Positions 8,541-17,073 of a DNA stretch of 64,000 nucleotides are shown one piece after another. How positions within the stretch are numbered: position 1 is the first letter of the stretch; each line of letters begins with the position of its first letter. The position numbers and the translations under genes were made by a program. The stretch lies in NCBI GenBank assembly GCA_029776065.1, contig JARVJP010000011.1, positions 150,961 to 214,960 on the forward strand. The letters are read 5' to 3'. The notes beneath the pieces were generated by a model that was given only the letters and a program-made list of their open reading frames with translations, was not told the DNA's origin and searched no databases. The DNA is from Nitrososphaeria archaeon. GTDB taxonomy: Archaea; Thermoproteota; Nitrososphaeria; JACIWG01.

Positions 8541-9645
8541 TCTTTCTTGCTGTTATTCTTAAGTATGCTAAAGTGATTAGGAGGAAGAGTATCGCCAAAC
8601 CTATAAGTAGGGTTGAGATAACCGAGAACGGGTTCCTAGTTGGGTCCTTAAGTATCATTGATAGTTCCATTATAGGGAAATACAGGGATGCTAACATAAC
8701 AATACCCATAGAGTATTTAAAGGCCTTGTAAGGACTATCCTTTATAAATGTGTAGAGTATTGATCCTGAATAGTAGATACCGATTCCTATCCAAATTAGC
8801 CATAGTGAACTCTCAATCATAACACCTGATAAGAAAGAGAGGTGGTCAAGTAGTTTTGAAGGATCATTTGCGACAATCTTAAACTCTTCTGTTGCACTTA
8901 ATGCGACAAATCCCCTATAAAAGCCTATGGTGGTTGTGATAATCATACTAAGGATGGAGAATACCTTGATGTATCCTGAGGGTGTAAGCTTCTTAGCTTT
9001 TGCTAAGGCACTATCTACCCCAAAACCTCTAACCATGAGGAGCAACCCTAAAAAGAACAACGCTCCAACTACGGCTTGGGAAACAAAGCCTAAGAGGACA
9101 AGTCCTGCCATTATTAAAAGGAAAAATCCTGGTACGCCCAAGAAATACTTGGAGTATCTTGGATCGAAGATGAGCATCTTTAGGTATTTACCAAGTATGG
9201 CGTATGATTCTTCAACTCTTCCACTATGTTTTATTATCACCCTCTTTATTGAGTATACTGGTATTATTGATTGGAGTATGGGAACAAGTTGCTCATCTTC
9301 AAATCCGTCACTCACAAAGACTATGCCTTCTGCTGGAAAGAGTCTTTTTATCTCCATAAGTTCTCTACGTATTTTTGTATCGGATTCGACGCCTCCCTCA
9401 AATGTTCCTGTTATTATGGAAACTTCTACATCATATCCTTTTGATTTTAACGTGTCGTACTCCTTTATTGCTGCGAACATCGCATTGGCATCAGCTTCCT
9501 CTGGGTCAGAGATGGCTAGTGTCTGTGCTGCTTGTATACACGCTGCTCTTCCTATTATAGGCGACTTTATTTTTGTCTTCTCATATAGATCGTTATCTCT
9601 GTCAACACAGAGTACCAAAAGTTTCGTCTGAGCTGTGCCAACCAT
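8533..9645 (-). CDS. DUF373-family membrane protein
   Basis: 370-aa archaeal protein with a soluble N-terminal half (residues 1-165), starting with a VLCVDRDNDLYEKT segment typical of DUF373, and a C-terminal half with about six hydrophobic helices from residue 170. Function is unknown. It is translationally coupled to uppS by an 8-nt overlap, and this pairing suggests a role at the membrane or in isoprenoid/glycan lipid handling, which is inference. Confidence 0.8.
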   Translation of the reverse strand: MVGTAQTKLLVLCVDRDNDLYEKTKIKSPIIGRAACIQAAQTLAISDPEEADANAMFAAIKEYDTLKSKGYDVEVSIITGTFEGGVESDTKIRRELMEIKRLFPAEGIVFVSDGFEDEQLVPILQSIIPVYSIKRVIIKHSGRVEESYAILGKYLKMLIFDPRYSKYFLGVPGFFLLIMAGLVLLGFVSQAVVGALFFLGLLLMVRGFGVDSALAKAKKLTPSGYIKVFSILSMIITTTIGFYRGFVALSATEEFKIVANDPSKLLDHLSFLSGVMIESSLWLIWIGIGIYYSGSILYTFIKDSPYKAFKYSMGIVMLASLYFPIMELSMILKDPTRNPFSVISTLLIGLAILFLLITLAYLRITARKSE

Positions 9646-9689
9646 CTATTGAACATGGTATAAGATGAATTAAAAACTTTACATTTTAG

Positions 9690-10235
9690 CTAATATTCTA
9701 TACCTTTTCTAGCTTGAACACCCTTCTCAAAGGGGTGCTTTATAGCATTTATAACTACTACATAGTCAGCTAGTTCTATTATTTCTTTTGGTGCGTTTCT
9801 ACCAGTTAAAATTAATTCCAAATTTTTAGGTTTTGACTTGATTAAGGTAACGATATCTTCCATACGGACCAACTTGAAGTCCATTGCAACGTTGATCTCA
9901 TCTAATATCATCAGATCGAATTTTGATGACATTATCTGTTTTTTTGCGTACTCCATACCCTTTTGAGCTAGGTTAACGTCCTCGTCTGAGATTTTCCCCT
10001 TTTCTAAGAAGGTGTTTGTCCCAAATTGTCTAACAATTATATTCTTCTGTCTTTTGAAGAACTTTATTTCCCCACATCCCTTCTGAAGCGCGTTTCTTTT
10101 CATAAACTGTATTATACACACTTTTAACCCGTTTCCCAGTGCTCGTATAGCAAGGCCATACGCAGAAGTAGACTTTCCAGGACCGTCTCCCGTAATTACG
10201 TGTACATAACCTTCATTTAGATGATGTTTTTGCAT
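9690..10235 (-). CDS. Cob(I)alamin adenosyltransferase (CobA/CobO type)
   Basis: Transfers the adenosyl group of ATP to cobalamin or cobinamide. The N-terminal P-loop is GDGPGKST, a variant of the common GDGKGKTT, and later landmarks are LMILDEINVAMD and LILTGRNAP. At 181 aa it is normal for the CobO family. The final residues KGVQARKGIEY match the family's usual C-terminal end. Other corrinoid genes are absent from the window, so salvage versus synthesis cannot be judged. Confidence 0.9.
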   Translation of the reverse strand: MQKHHLNEGYVHVITGDGPGKSTSAYGLAIRALGNGLKVCIIQFMKRNALQKGCGEIKFFKRQKNIIVRQFGTNTFLEKGKISDEDVNLAQKGMEYAKKQIMSSKFDLMILDEINVAMDFKLVRMEDIVTLIKSKPKNLELILTGRNAPKEIIELADYVVVINAIKHPFEKGVQARKGIEY

Positions 10236-10291
10236 GGTTGGCGCGTTATTTTTATTAGAAGAGATGTTATAAAAGGGTTTAAATATTTGCT

Positions 10292-11173
10292 TTATTCTTC
10301 TTCAAAAAGTAGTTGTAGCTCTTGGAAGGTAAGGCTTTCCCCTTTTTCCAACTTTTTCTTAAGCTCTTCTTTGACTGCTGCCTTCCTTTTTTCTAATCCC
10401 CTTTGATAATAATTATTTTCTTTTTCCTTTATCCTATTAACTACAACCTTCTTTTGTGATAATAGTTTATTGATTTCTAACTGTACTTTCTCGATATCGT
10501 TTTGTAGAGATGTTATCCTATCGAAGTATATGTGTTCTTCTTTTATCGCGTTGTTAAGCGTGTCCTTTAACTGCTTTATTTCTGGTTTAATTTCATCAAG
10601 TTTTTTCCTGATGTCATCTAATTCCTCATTAATATTATCTATCTGTTCGCTTTTCTCTTCAACCGTCTTCTTCAGATTCCTTATTTCTCCGTCTGCTTCA
10701 AAGGCTTTTTTCTTTTGTGCAAGTTCTCTTCTTAACTTATTGGCTTCATCTACGTGTTTTAACTCTAACCCCTTTGCTTTAGGCTCTGTCTGTAGTTTCC
10801 ACTCGATACTCTCTAACCTTTTTTCTAGCGCACTGATTTCCTCGAAGCTCACCCTCTTACTTGATCCTTTTAGAGACGATAGCTTCTTGTTCAAGTTAGA
10901 ACGAAGTTCGGTGTTCTCGACGATAAGTTTCCTCTTTAATTCAATAAGTTCATTGAAACGCTTATCAAATTTCTCTCTTGTAGCATAAAGTTCATTTAGT
11001 CTTCTTTTTTGTGCTATAATATTATTCCTTAATTCTTCTACTTTATTCTTTGTGGTATTGAATTCGTTGATTAGATCTCTTTTTTTGTTAAAGAGGGTTT
11101 GTATGTTTTCTGTTAGTTCGACGATTTCTATTGCTGGCTCCAATTTGCTCCTTCGCTTAGACCAAGCAATCAT
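10292..11173 (-). CDS. Archaeal coiled-coil protein
   Basis: 293 aa, almost wholly charged heptad repeats rich in Lys, Glu, Leu and Ile, with predicted helices from about residue 25 to 270 and no enzymatic motif. The end carries LTFQELQLLFEE, resembling the short C-terminal motif of conserved archaeal coiled-coil proteins of unknown role. Such proteins are sometimes mislabelled as phosphoserine phosphatase. It lies between the cobalamin and GPN genes on the same strand. Confidence 0.7.
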   Translation of the reverse strand: MIAWSKRRSKLEPAIEIVELTENIQTLFNKKRDLINEFNTTKNKVEELRNNIIAQKRRLNELYATREKFDKRFNELIELKRKLIVENTELRSNLNKKLSSLKGSSKRVSFEEISALEKRLESIEWKLQTEPKAKGLELKHVDEANKLRRELAQKKKAFEADGEIRNLKKTVEEKSEQIDNINEELDDIRKKLDEIKPEIKQLKDTLNNAIKEEHIYFDRITSLQNDIEKVQLEINKLLSQKKVVVNRIKEKENNYYQRGLEKRKAAVKEELKKKLEKGESLTFQELQLLFEEE

Positions 11174-11280
11174 GGCTAAATAAATTATTTGTTTTTTAAT
11201 TGGAAATAGTAATAAATAAAAGATTCTTGAGCCATTTTAAGTTTTCATACGATATCCATTTGATGGTTTAATTGTTGTAA

Positions 11281-12039
11281 TCATTCGGTGTACTCTTCAC
11301 CTCCCTTTATGATGTTCGATATAGCTGAGCCGAGGTTGAGCATCCCGTTCCATGTGATCGAGGAAACTGGTATCGGTATTGGTATTAAAGACAAGCTTGA
11401 AAACGATTTGAATACTTCCCTGGCAATCAGGTAGCTCTCACTATCTTTCATCTTTAAGATGTCACCTTCTAATACCATGTGGTGTGTGCACCAGTTCATC
11501 ACTTTCTTTGTCATCATTTGGCTTAGGTCCGTTTTGGTAAGCACAGCTATTTGTGGAAGACTTAGTCTTAACTTCAAAGAATTGTACAAAAGGACTGTTG
11601 ATAGGAAGTTAAACGGAGAAGATGCTACAGTGAAATCAAATAAAAAGAGTACCACTTTATTTTCTCCACCCATGTTCCTCGCTACAAATTGGCCGCTCTC
11701 TCTAAAAGCGAAAAGCTCTAGCTGTCCCGGCGTATCAACTATTACGTAGTCTGCCTTCTGTTCTTCAACTTCTTCTTTTATGCTTTGAAGATTTACAGCG
11801 ATAAGATCTGATGCGGCAACCAGTGCACCGTTAGGACCAAGTTCATATTCCTCCATAATTTTTTCTATGTCAATATAGTCACGTACGTCCACATCTGGTT
11901 CATATGGTAGCTTTAACGCTCCTGGATCGAGGTTCACGGTTACCGCGTTTGATTCACGTTCCTCATACCATTTCTTCAAAATCGAGGTAAGAGTGGTTTT
12001 CCCTGAACCAGCTGTTCCAGTAATAAATATTAGATTCAT
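11281..12039 (-). CDS. GPN-loop GTPase
   Basis: Dimeric GTPase of the XAB1/Npa3/GPN family; the eukaryotic members assemble RNA polymerase II. The P-loop GTAGSGKTT is near the N-terminus, the family-defining Gly-Pro-Asn tripeptide occurs in YELGPNGAL, DTPGQLELF is the G3 motif and TKTDL the G4 motif. The frame extends upstream to GTG 12054, but ATG 12039 puts the P-loop at the usual distance from the start and lies about 30 nt after a TATA-like box at 12065-12075. ATG 12039 is therefore preferred. Confidence 0.9.
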   Translation of the reverse strand: MNLIFITGTAGSGKTTLTSILKKWYEERESNAVTVNLDPGALKLPYEPDVDVRDYIDIEKIMEEYELGPNGALVAASDLIAVNLQSIKEEVEEQKADYVIVDTPGQLELFAFRESGQFVARNMGGENKVVLFLFDFTVASSPFNFLSTVLLYNSLKLRLSLPQIAVLTKTDLSQMMTKKVMNWCTHHMVLEGDILKMKDSESYLIAREVFKSFSSLSLIPIPIPVSSITWNGMLNLGSAISNIIKGGEEYTE

Positions 12040-12085
12040 TAAGTTACGCTTCACTTGTTTTTTATTAATAGTTTTTGGAAATAAT

Positions 12086-12892
12086 CTACTTCTTAATTTT
12101 CGTAAATTGGCTAAATCGGTTGACTATGATGTCCGCTGCTTCCTTAACATGCTTTAAAGCGCTTTCAGATAAGATATTATTAACATATATGTGTATAACT
12201 ATATAATACTGCCCAAGGCGTACTCTGGGATGTGACTTTATGTATATGTCACTATAGTTGGAAGCTATTTCCTTTAGTGTCTGCGCAAGGCTTGATTCTC
12301 CGATCCCTCTCAATACTATCTTCTTTTGATAATAATGTCCAAGGTTTGGTAAAGCACTAGAAATGTAACCTTTGATCATTCCTTTCATCTCTTTTGGGAC
12401 ACCAGGGAGTACAAATATCCTTAAGTTATCTGATATTATATCTGCACCAGGTGCTGCACCATTTTCGTTAGGTATTACTTTGGCGCCTTCTGGTAGATAC
12501 GCCATCTTCTTTATTGCATCGTTAAATATATGTCCCTTTGCTTCAGCACGAGCCTTAAGTTTGTGGAGCACCCTCTCCTCTAAAACTAAGTTAAGACCTA
12601 ATACATAGCTTAAGCTTTCTATTGTAATATCATCATGTGTTGGCCCTAACCCGCCAGTGGTAAAAAGGTAATTTACGCCATCTCTTTTCGCCGCAACCAC
12701 TTCGTCTGCAATAGCTTTGTAATCATCTCTGATACAGAGTATCTTGTCAACAAAGTATCCATGTTTTGTTAGAAACTTGGCGATATAGGCCGCGTTCGAA
12801 TTAACTACCTCACCTATAAGAAGTTCGTTCCCTATACATAATATTCTACTTACATTCATTTTGTTCATCTGTCTTACTTCTTCGACAGCCAC
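12086..12892 (-). CDS. CinA/MoaB-like molybdopterin-binding-domain protein
   Basis: 268-aa protein of the COG1058 family with the motifs GNELLIGEVVNSNA, TTGGLGPTHDD and LPGVPKEM. It corresponds to the N-terminal half of bacterial CinA, linked in bacteria to pyridine-nucleotide recycling, without the C-terminal NMN deamidase domain. Starts available are GTG 12892, which overlaps the zinc-ribbon gene by 19 nt, and ATG 12868, which falls just after that gene's stop. The real substrate is unknown. Confidence 0.8.
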   Translation of the reverse strand: MAVEEVRQMNKMNVSRILCIGNELLIGEVVNSNAAYIAKFLTKHGYFVDKILCIRDDYKAIADEVVAAKRDGVNYLFTTGGLGPTHDDITIESLSYVLGLNLVLEERVLHKLKARAEAKGHIFNDAIKKMAYLPEGAKVIPNENGAAPGADIISDNLRIFVLPGVPKEMKGMIKGYISSALPNLGHYYQKKIVLRGIGESSLAQTLKEIASNYSDIYIKSHPRVRLGQYYIVIHIYVNNILSESALKHVKEAADIIVNRFSQFTKIKK

Positions 12893-13083
12893 CAGCTCAG
12901 CACTTCGTTCTGTCGTTGTTTCTTCTTTTCCTTCTCAGAAGTTGTTTGCGCCTTCTCCCTTAACTCTAAGATCTGCTCTTTGGTGACATATAATCCACAT
13001 GATTTGCAAAGATACTTCTTGGTGGAAATCTCATATGACATTACCGCACCACATTCAGGGCATCTCTCAACCAAAATCAACAC
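12874..13083 (-). CDS. Small zinc-ribbon protein
   Basis: 69-aa protein with two CxxC knuckles, CPECG and CKSCG, about 20 residues apart, forming a zinc ribbon, followed by a highly charged helical tail ending in WWLSKK. Architecture is similar to archaeal TFIIB-like or ribosomal zinc ribbons, but no specific family is recognised. It precedes the CinA-like gene in the same operon and is divergent from the radical SAM gene at 13166. Confidence 0.75.
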   Translation of the reverse strand: MLILVERCPECGAVMSYEISTKKYLCKSCGLYVTKEQILELREKAQTTSEKEKKKQRQNEVLSWWLSKK

Positions 13084-13165
13084 ACCAAGTAAACCTTCCT
13101 AATCCTACTTAAAAAGTTTGATAGTTTTTATATTAGGTTCATAACTGTTCTGTCAGTTTAAGAAG

Positions 13166-14278
13166 ATGCATGTCTTTAGATTTGATGCCGAAGCGATTTG
13201 GGGAGACACAGAAGTGAGGCGTAGACTTCAATGGTATAGGGGTGTCGTGACTGAGAAGTATCCTGCAAAGTTCCGTATATGTAAGAAGATCGAAGTATCT
13301 ATTCCAAAGAACTCTGACGAAAAAACCCTTTGGGGTCTCCATGAAGGTGCGCAAAAAGATTTTCTAAAAATATACAAAGGTGTCTTGGAAGGTTCAATAG
13401 ACTTCGCATCGCTACCCGACGCTTCTCCAAACTTCCTAGACCTAAAGTATTTAATCAGCGAGGAAATGGTTCAGAGATGTAACCTATGCGAGAGAAGGTG
13501 TTTAGTGAATAGAAAATCGGGGCAGAAGGGATTCTGCAGAGTGGGGTATGAATCGAAGGTAGCAACGTGGTTCCATCACTTTGGGGAAGAAGCACCCCTA
13601 ATAGGCAAAGGAGGCTCTGGTACGATCTTTTTTGCAGGGTGCAACTTTGGACCTTGTGTCTTCTGTCAGAATTGGGATATATCCTCTGACCCAGAAAATG
13701 GGGCTATCGTCCCTGCAAAGGTTCTGGCATTAATATCCGAGCGGCTAAAAAAGGATGATGCTGCTAATATTAATTATGTTGGCGGTGAACCCACTCCTAA
13801 CTTACATACAATCTTAAATTCGATACGTTTTCTCAGATCGAATATTGCTCTACTATGGAACAGCAACATGTATTGCTCGGTTGAAACGATGAATTTGTTG
13901 GTTGACGTGATCGATATATGGCTCCCTGACTTTAAGTATGGAAATAATGAATGCGCTCTCTCACTCTCGAACGTCAGAGACTATTTTGAAATAGTTTCAA
14001 GAAACCACAAAATAGCTTACGATAACGGAAACATGATCATTAGACACCTTGTGTTACCTAATCACGTAGATTGTTGTACAAAGCCAGTATTAGAATGGGT
14101 TTCAAGGAACATTCCCAACGTGCTTGTAAATATAATGGAACAATATCACCCTGACTACCTTGTAGAACGGTATCCTGAAAAGTACAAGTCGATAGCTAGA
14201 AGAGTCACCAGTGATGAAATGTTAGAAGCCTATTCATACGCTGAAAAACTTGGTGTGGTTTATCGTCCTGTCTCTTAG
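13166..14278 (+). CDS. Radical SAM protein, COG1313 type, with a CX4CX2C cluster motif
   Basis: 370-aa relative of PflA-like COG1313 proteins. A four-cysteine N-terminal segment (Cys105, 108, 112, 124) precedes the radical SAM motif at residues 159-167, GCNFGPCVFCQNWDIS. The spacing of the cluster cysteines is C-X4-C-X2-C, where the standard is CX3CX2C, because one Pro is extra. A GGEPTPN motif follows at about residue 205, matching the SAM-binding GGE. Substrate unknown. It is followed, after 33 nt, by the fdrA gene, whose own promoter-like box overlaps the gap, so co-function is uncertain. Confidence 0.8.
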   Translation: MHVFRFDAEAIWGDTEVRRRLQWYRGVVTEKYPAKFRICKKIEVSIPKNSDEKTLWGLHEGAQKDFLKIYKGVLEGSIDFASLPDASPNFLDLKYLISEEMVQRCNLCERRCLVNRKSGQKGFCRVGYESKVATWFHHFGEEAPLIGKGGSGTIFFAGCNFGPCVFCQNWDISSDPENGAIVPAKVLALISERLKKDDAANINYVGGEPTPNLHTILNSIRFLRSNIALLWNSNMYCSVETMNLLVDVIDIWLPDFKYGNNECALSLSNVRDYFEIVSRNHKIAYDNGNMIIRHLVLPNHVDCCTKPVLEWVSRNIPNVLVNIMEQYHPDYLVERYPEKYKSIARRVTSDEMLEAYSYAEKLGVVYRPVS

Positions 14279-14311
14279 TAAAGTTATAAAGAGGGTTTAA
14301 CTATTTAGAAA

Positions 14312-15901
14312 GTGAATAAATCGATGCCTGTAAAATGCTTAGTTAAAAAGAACGAATACCGTGATTCAACTTTTCTCATGAGGATAAGGGATCATGTTAA
14401 AGCTTTAGAAGGGATTAATGAAGCCGCGGTTCTTATGGCGACTGAGAGCAATAAACAGCTGGTAAAGGATATCGGTTTATTGAGTAAGGAGATGAATTCT
14501 GCGTCTTCGAATGACCTTTTAATCGTGGTCAAGGGAACGGAAGGAGCTATTAAGAGGGCGTTCCGGATTATTGAAGACCTCCTTACTCAAAAAGAGAGCC
14601 TATTTGCCGAGAAACATTATAGGACATTAGACTCTGCCTTATCTGATCTCCCTGATGCTAACTTGGCTGTCATATCTATCCCAGGTCAATTTGCATCACG
14701 TGAGGTAAGGAAGGCTCTCAATAGAAACTTGAACGTTTTCCTTTTCAGCGATAATGTGCCTATAGAAGATGAACTACAACTAAAACTATTGGCTAAAGAA
14801 AAGAACCTACTTTTGATGGGTCCTGGATGTGGTACTGCGATAATCAATAATGTAGGGCTTGGGTTTTCAAATTCTGTTAATAAAGGTAAAATCGGTGTCG
14901 TAGCATCTTCTGGGACCGGAATTCAAGAGTTCAGTGTTCTTGTTCATAGATTGAATTCAGGTATTTCCCACGCTATTGGAGTTGGTTCCAGAGACCTATC
15001 GAGCGCGATAGGTGGGTTGATGACAAAGTATGGGTTAAACCTTCTTGAAAACGATGGATCAACAAAGGTAATTGTTTTAATTTCGAAACAATCTTCTGAA
15101 GATGTCTTAAAAGATGTTGTTAGGTATGTGAGACGGTTTAAAAAACCAGTCATAGTTGATTTCATAGGTGATGATTCTTCTTGGGTTATTGAATATGGTA
15201 TTGTCTCTGCATCAACGCTCGAAGATGCTGCAATTAAGGCCGTTGCTCTTGAGAGAGGAATTAGTGAGAGAGGTGTTCGCCTTCCTTTTAAAGTAGACAC
15301 GATGAAATCGATTGTTGGCGCAGAAATCTCTAAGCTTTCAAACCGCCAAAAATTTGTTAGAGGATTATTTTCTGGAGGCGCTCTCTGTAGAGAATCTCTT
15401 TCGGTATTAAGTAGGTATCTAGGTCATGTTTACTCGAACGTTCCTCTCTCAAAGGAGTTAAAGCTTGCTGACTCGAGGTTCAGCAAAGGGCATACATGTG
15501 TTGATCTTGGAGAAGAAGAGTTTACAGCAGGTAAAGCCCATCCGATGATAGATTTTGACATTAGGTGTAGAAGAATACTTCAGGAGTCTATGGATGAAAG
15601 GGTCGCGGTTATATTGTTTGACATCATTCTCGGATACGGGTGTAATATGAATCCTGCTAGTGTGTTGATTCCAATAATAAAGCAGGCTAAATCAAACGCA
15701 TTAAAGCGAGGGCAATCAATATCGTTTGTAGCCTCTATTTGCGGTACTGAGAAAGATCCTCAGAACATTGTTGAACAAGAGAGGAGATTAAATGAGGTTG
15801 GGGTAGTTTTGACTTATAGTAACGCTCAAGCCTCGAAATTAGCTGCTTTAATTGCATCTAAAGGAACATTCAATGAGGTGTTCAGAGAATATGGGGCATA
15901 A
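14312..15901 (+). CDS. FdrA-family protein (AllF-like subunit of oxamate carbamoyltransferase)
   Basis: 529-aa protein with two succinyl-CoA-synthetase-alpha-like domains. Landmarks are YRDSTFLMRI and AAVLMATESN near the N-terminus, GPGCGTAIIN, a nucleotide-loop-like ASSGTGIQE at about residue 195, and a second half with a GYGCNMNPAS segment. In E. coli FdrA (AllF) with YlbE (AllG) and YlbF (AllH) has been assigned as oxamate carbamoyltransferase, which releases carbamoyl phosphate at the end of anaerobic allantoin breakdown. Homologues of all three lie together here. A TTATAAAG box at about 14283 is 25 nt before GTG 14312, suggesting a leaderless start. The substrate in this archaeon is inferred. 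Confidence 0.8.
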   Translation: MNKSMPVKCLVKKNEYRDSTFLMRIRDHVKALEGINEAAVLMATESNKQLVKDIGLLSKEMNSASSNDLLIVVKGTEGAIKRAFRIIEDLLTQKESLFAEKHYRTLDSALSDLPDANLAVISIPGQFASREVRKALNRNLNVFLFSDNVPIEDELQLKLLAKEKNLLLMGPGCGTAIINNVGLGFSNSVNKGKIGVVASSGTGIQEFSVLVHRLNSGISHAIGVGSRDLSSAIGGLMTKYGLNLLENDGSTKVIVLISKQSSEDVLKDVVRYVRRFKKPVIVDFIGDDSSWVIEYGIVSASTLEDAAIKAVALERGISERGVRLPFKVDTMKSIVGAEISKLSNRQKFVRGLFSGGALCRESLSVLSRYLGHVYSNVPLSKELKLADSRFSKGHTCVDLGEEEFTAGKAHPMIDFDIRCRRILQESMDERVAVILFDIILGYGCNMNPASVLIPIIKQAKSNALKRGQSISFVASICGTEKDPQNIVEQERRLNEVGVVLTYSNAQASKLAALIASKGTFNEVFREYGA

Positions 15902-16067
15902 GAAATCCATTTTCAATGAAGAAATTAAGGTTATAAGTATCGGCATAAAGGACTTTTATGATTCATTGATGTTACAAAATGTGAAGACCCTTCATGTAGA
16001 TTGGCGCCCACCTGCAAGTGGAGATAAGCACGTCTTGGACTTGTTAGATCGAATCAACAATAAATAA
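15891..16067 (+). CDS. Detached YahG-type N-terminal domain (FdrA/DUF1116-associated)
   Basis: 58-aa protein starting at ATG 15891, 11 nt inside the end of fdrA, with a GAGGTG ribosome site 10 nt before it. Its sequence, FNEEIKVISIGIKDFYDSL followed by VDWRPPASGDK, matches the first 50 residues of E. coli YahG (a DUF1116 protein), roughly LFSQPLNVINVGI plus a DWTPP motif. That segment is absent from YlbE. Here it is a separate gene, while the DUF1116 body is at 17074-18369 on the other strand. An in-frame ATG at 15852 is possible but less well placed. Confidence 0.7.
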   Translation: MGHKKSIFNEEIKVISIGIKDFYDSLMLQNVKTLHVDWRPPASGDKHVLDLLDRINNK

Positions 16068-16082
16068 ACCCTTTTATTTGAG

Positions 16083-17054
16083 GTGGTCACTTCGAAATCT
16101 AATTTAGAAGGGTTAAGAAACTTAAAGGTTCTCTCTATTGGGTGTAAAGCAAGGGAGATGATGGTGAATGAACGTTTCTGGCTTGTCCACAGTGCGTTTA
16201 ATCATTCGTTTTATGCTGTATCGAAAAAAGGAGGGATTATTTGTTTTGTAAGAAATAAATTATATACGGGTCCAGTGAACCTAGTCTTAGCCTTTCCAAA
16301 AAACATGCCTTTTAGAGATGTTTGTGTTGAAAAAGGTAATATTATGGAATATGTCCCAGAGCGTTTAGTCGTTAAGGATAAGGTGACTTTTGACCTAAAA
16401 CATGCTAAGGTTTGGAATTCACCAATTTGGCGTTCAAAGAAATTCGACTTAGAGAAGGTCAAACAGAACCTCTCCCTTGCTAAAGATGTGTGCCTTAAGA
16501 CCTGTCATCGCAAAGGTTTTGGAGAATTCATCGTGTATTTAGATGACTTTGTGAAAGGGAAGAATGTGGCTTTATCATGCCAAGATGAAGTCATTAATGT
16601 TGCTTTTCCCCATATAAACACTTTTATTGAAGGTATTAGAAAAGGCAATGGAAGTTTAGTAAAGGTTTCTGCATATAATCTAGCAGGACTAGGTCAAGGT
16701 TTAACTCCTTCCGCAGATGATTTTATGATTGGGTTTGTGGCCGCTGCTTCCATAATCTCTAAACATTACCACTTAAATTATGAAAAGGTATTTAGTATCA
16801 ACAGAGGGATACTTTCTGCTTTTGAGGAAAAAAGTACAACCAGTATAAGCATGGCTTTTTTGAGGTTGGCTGTTGAGGGTGAAGCTATAGGACCTATTTG
16901 GTCTCTTATAGAATCAATCTTCACCTCTAAGAATATTGAAAGGTCTACTATAGGTCTGCTAAGAATTGGTCATTCTTCTGGAGTGGATATGTTCTTTGGC
17001 GTTGTTCTATCAACTTCACTATTACTAGAAAGTTTGTTGGGCGGCACTGTGTAA
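16083..17054 (+). CDS. DUF2877 protein (AllH/YlbF-like subunit)
   Basis: 323-aa protein with the diagnostic DUF2877 motif GLGQGLTPSADDFMIGF at about residue 208 and a late GHSSG segment. E. coli AllH (YlbF) is the third component of the oxamate carbamoyltransferase assigned to FdrA-YlbE-YlbF. The start is GTG 16083 just after the small domain gene, embedded in a GAGGTGG purine run, so translation is probably coupled. It ends 19 nt from the convergent DUF1116 gene. Confidence 0.8.
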   Translation: MVTSKSNLEGLRNLKVLSIGCKAREMMVNERFWLVHSAFNHSFYAVSKKGGIICFVRNKLYTGPVNLVLAFPKNMPFRDVCVEKGNIMEYVPERLVVKDKVTFDLKHAKVWNSPIWRSKKFDLEKVKQNLSLAKDVCLKTCHRKGFGEFIVYLDDFVKGKNVALSCQDEVINVAFPHINTFIEGIRKGNGSLVKVSAYNLAGLGQGLTPSADDFMIGFVAAASIISKHYHLNYEKVFSINRGILSAFEEKSTTSISMAFLRLAVEGEAIGPIWSLIESIFTSKNIERSTIGLLRIGHSSGVDMFFGVVLSTSLLLESLLGGTV

Positions 17055-17073
17055 AAGTTGGTGTTTCGAAGGC

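Noticed and set aside
8927..9631. 234-codon plus-strand frame opposite DUF373
   Set aside because: Antisense shadow of a known-family protein; low-complexity Ser/Thr/Pro composition.
10470..10988. 172-codon plus-strand frame opposite the coiled-coil gene
   Set aside because: Ser/Phe-rich antisense of Lys/Glu repeats, a usual artefact.
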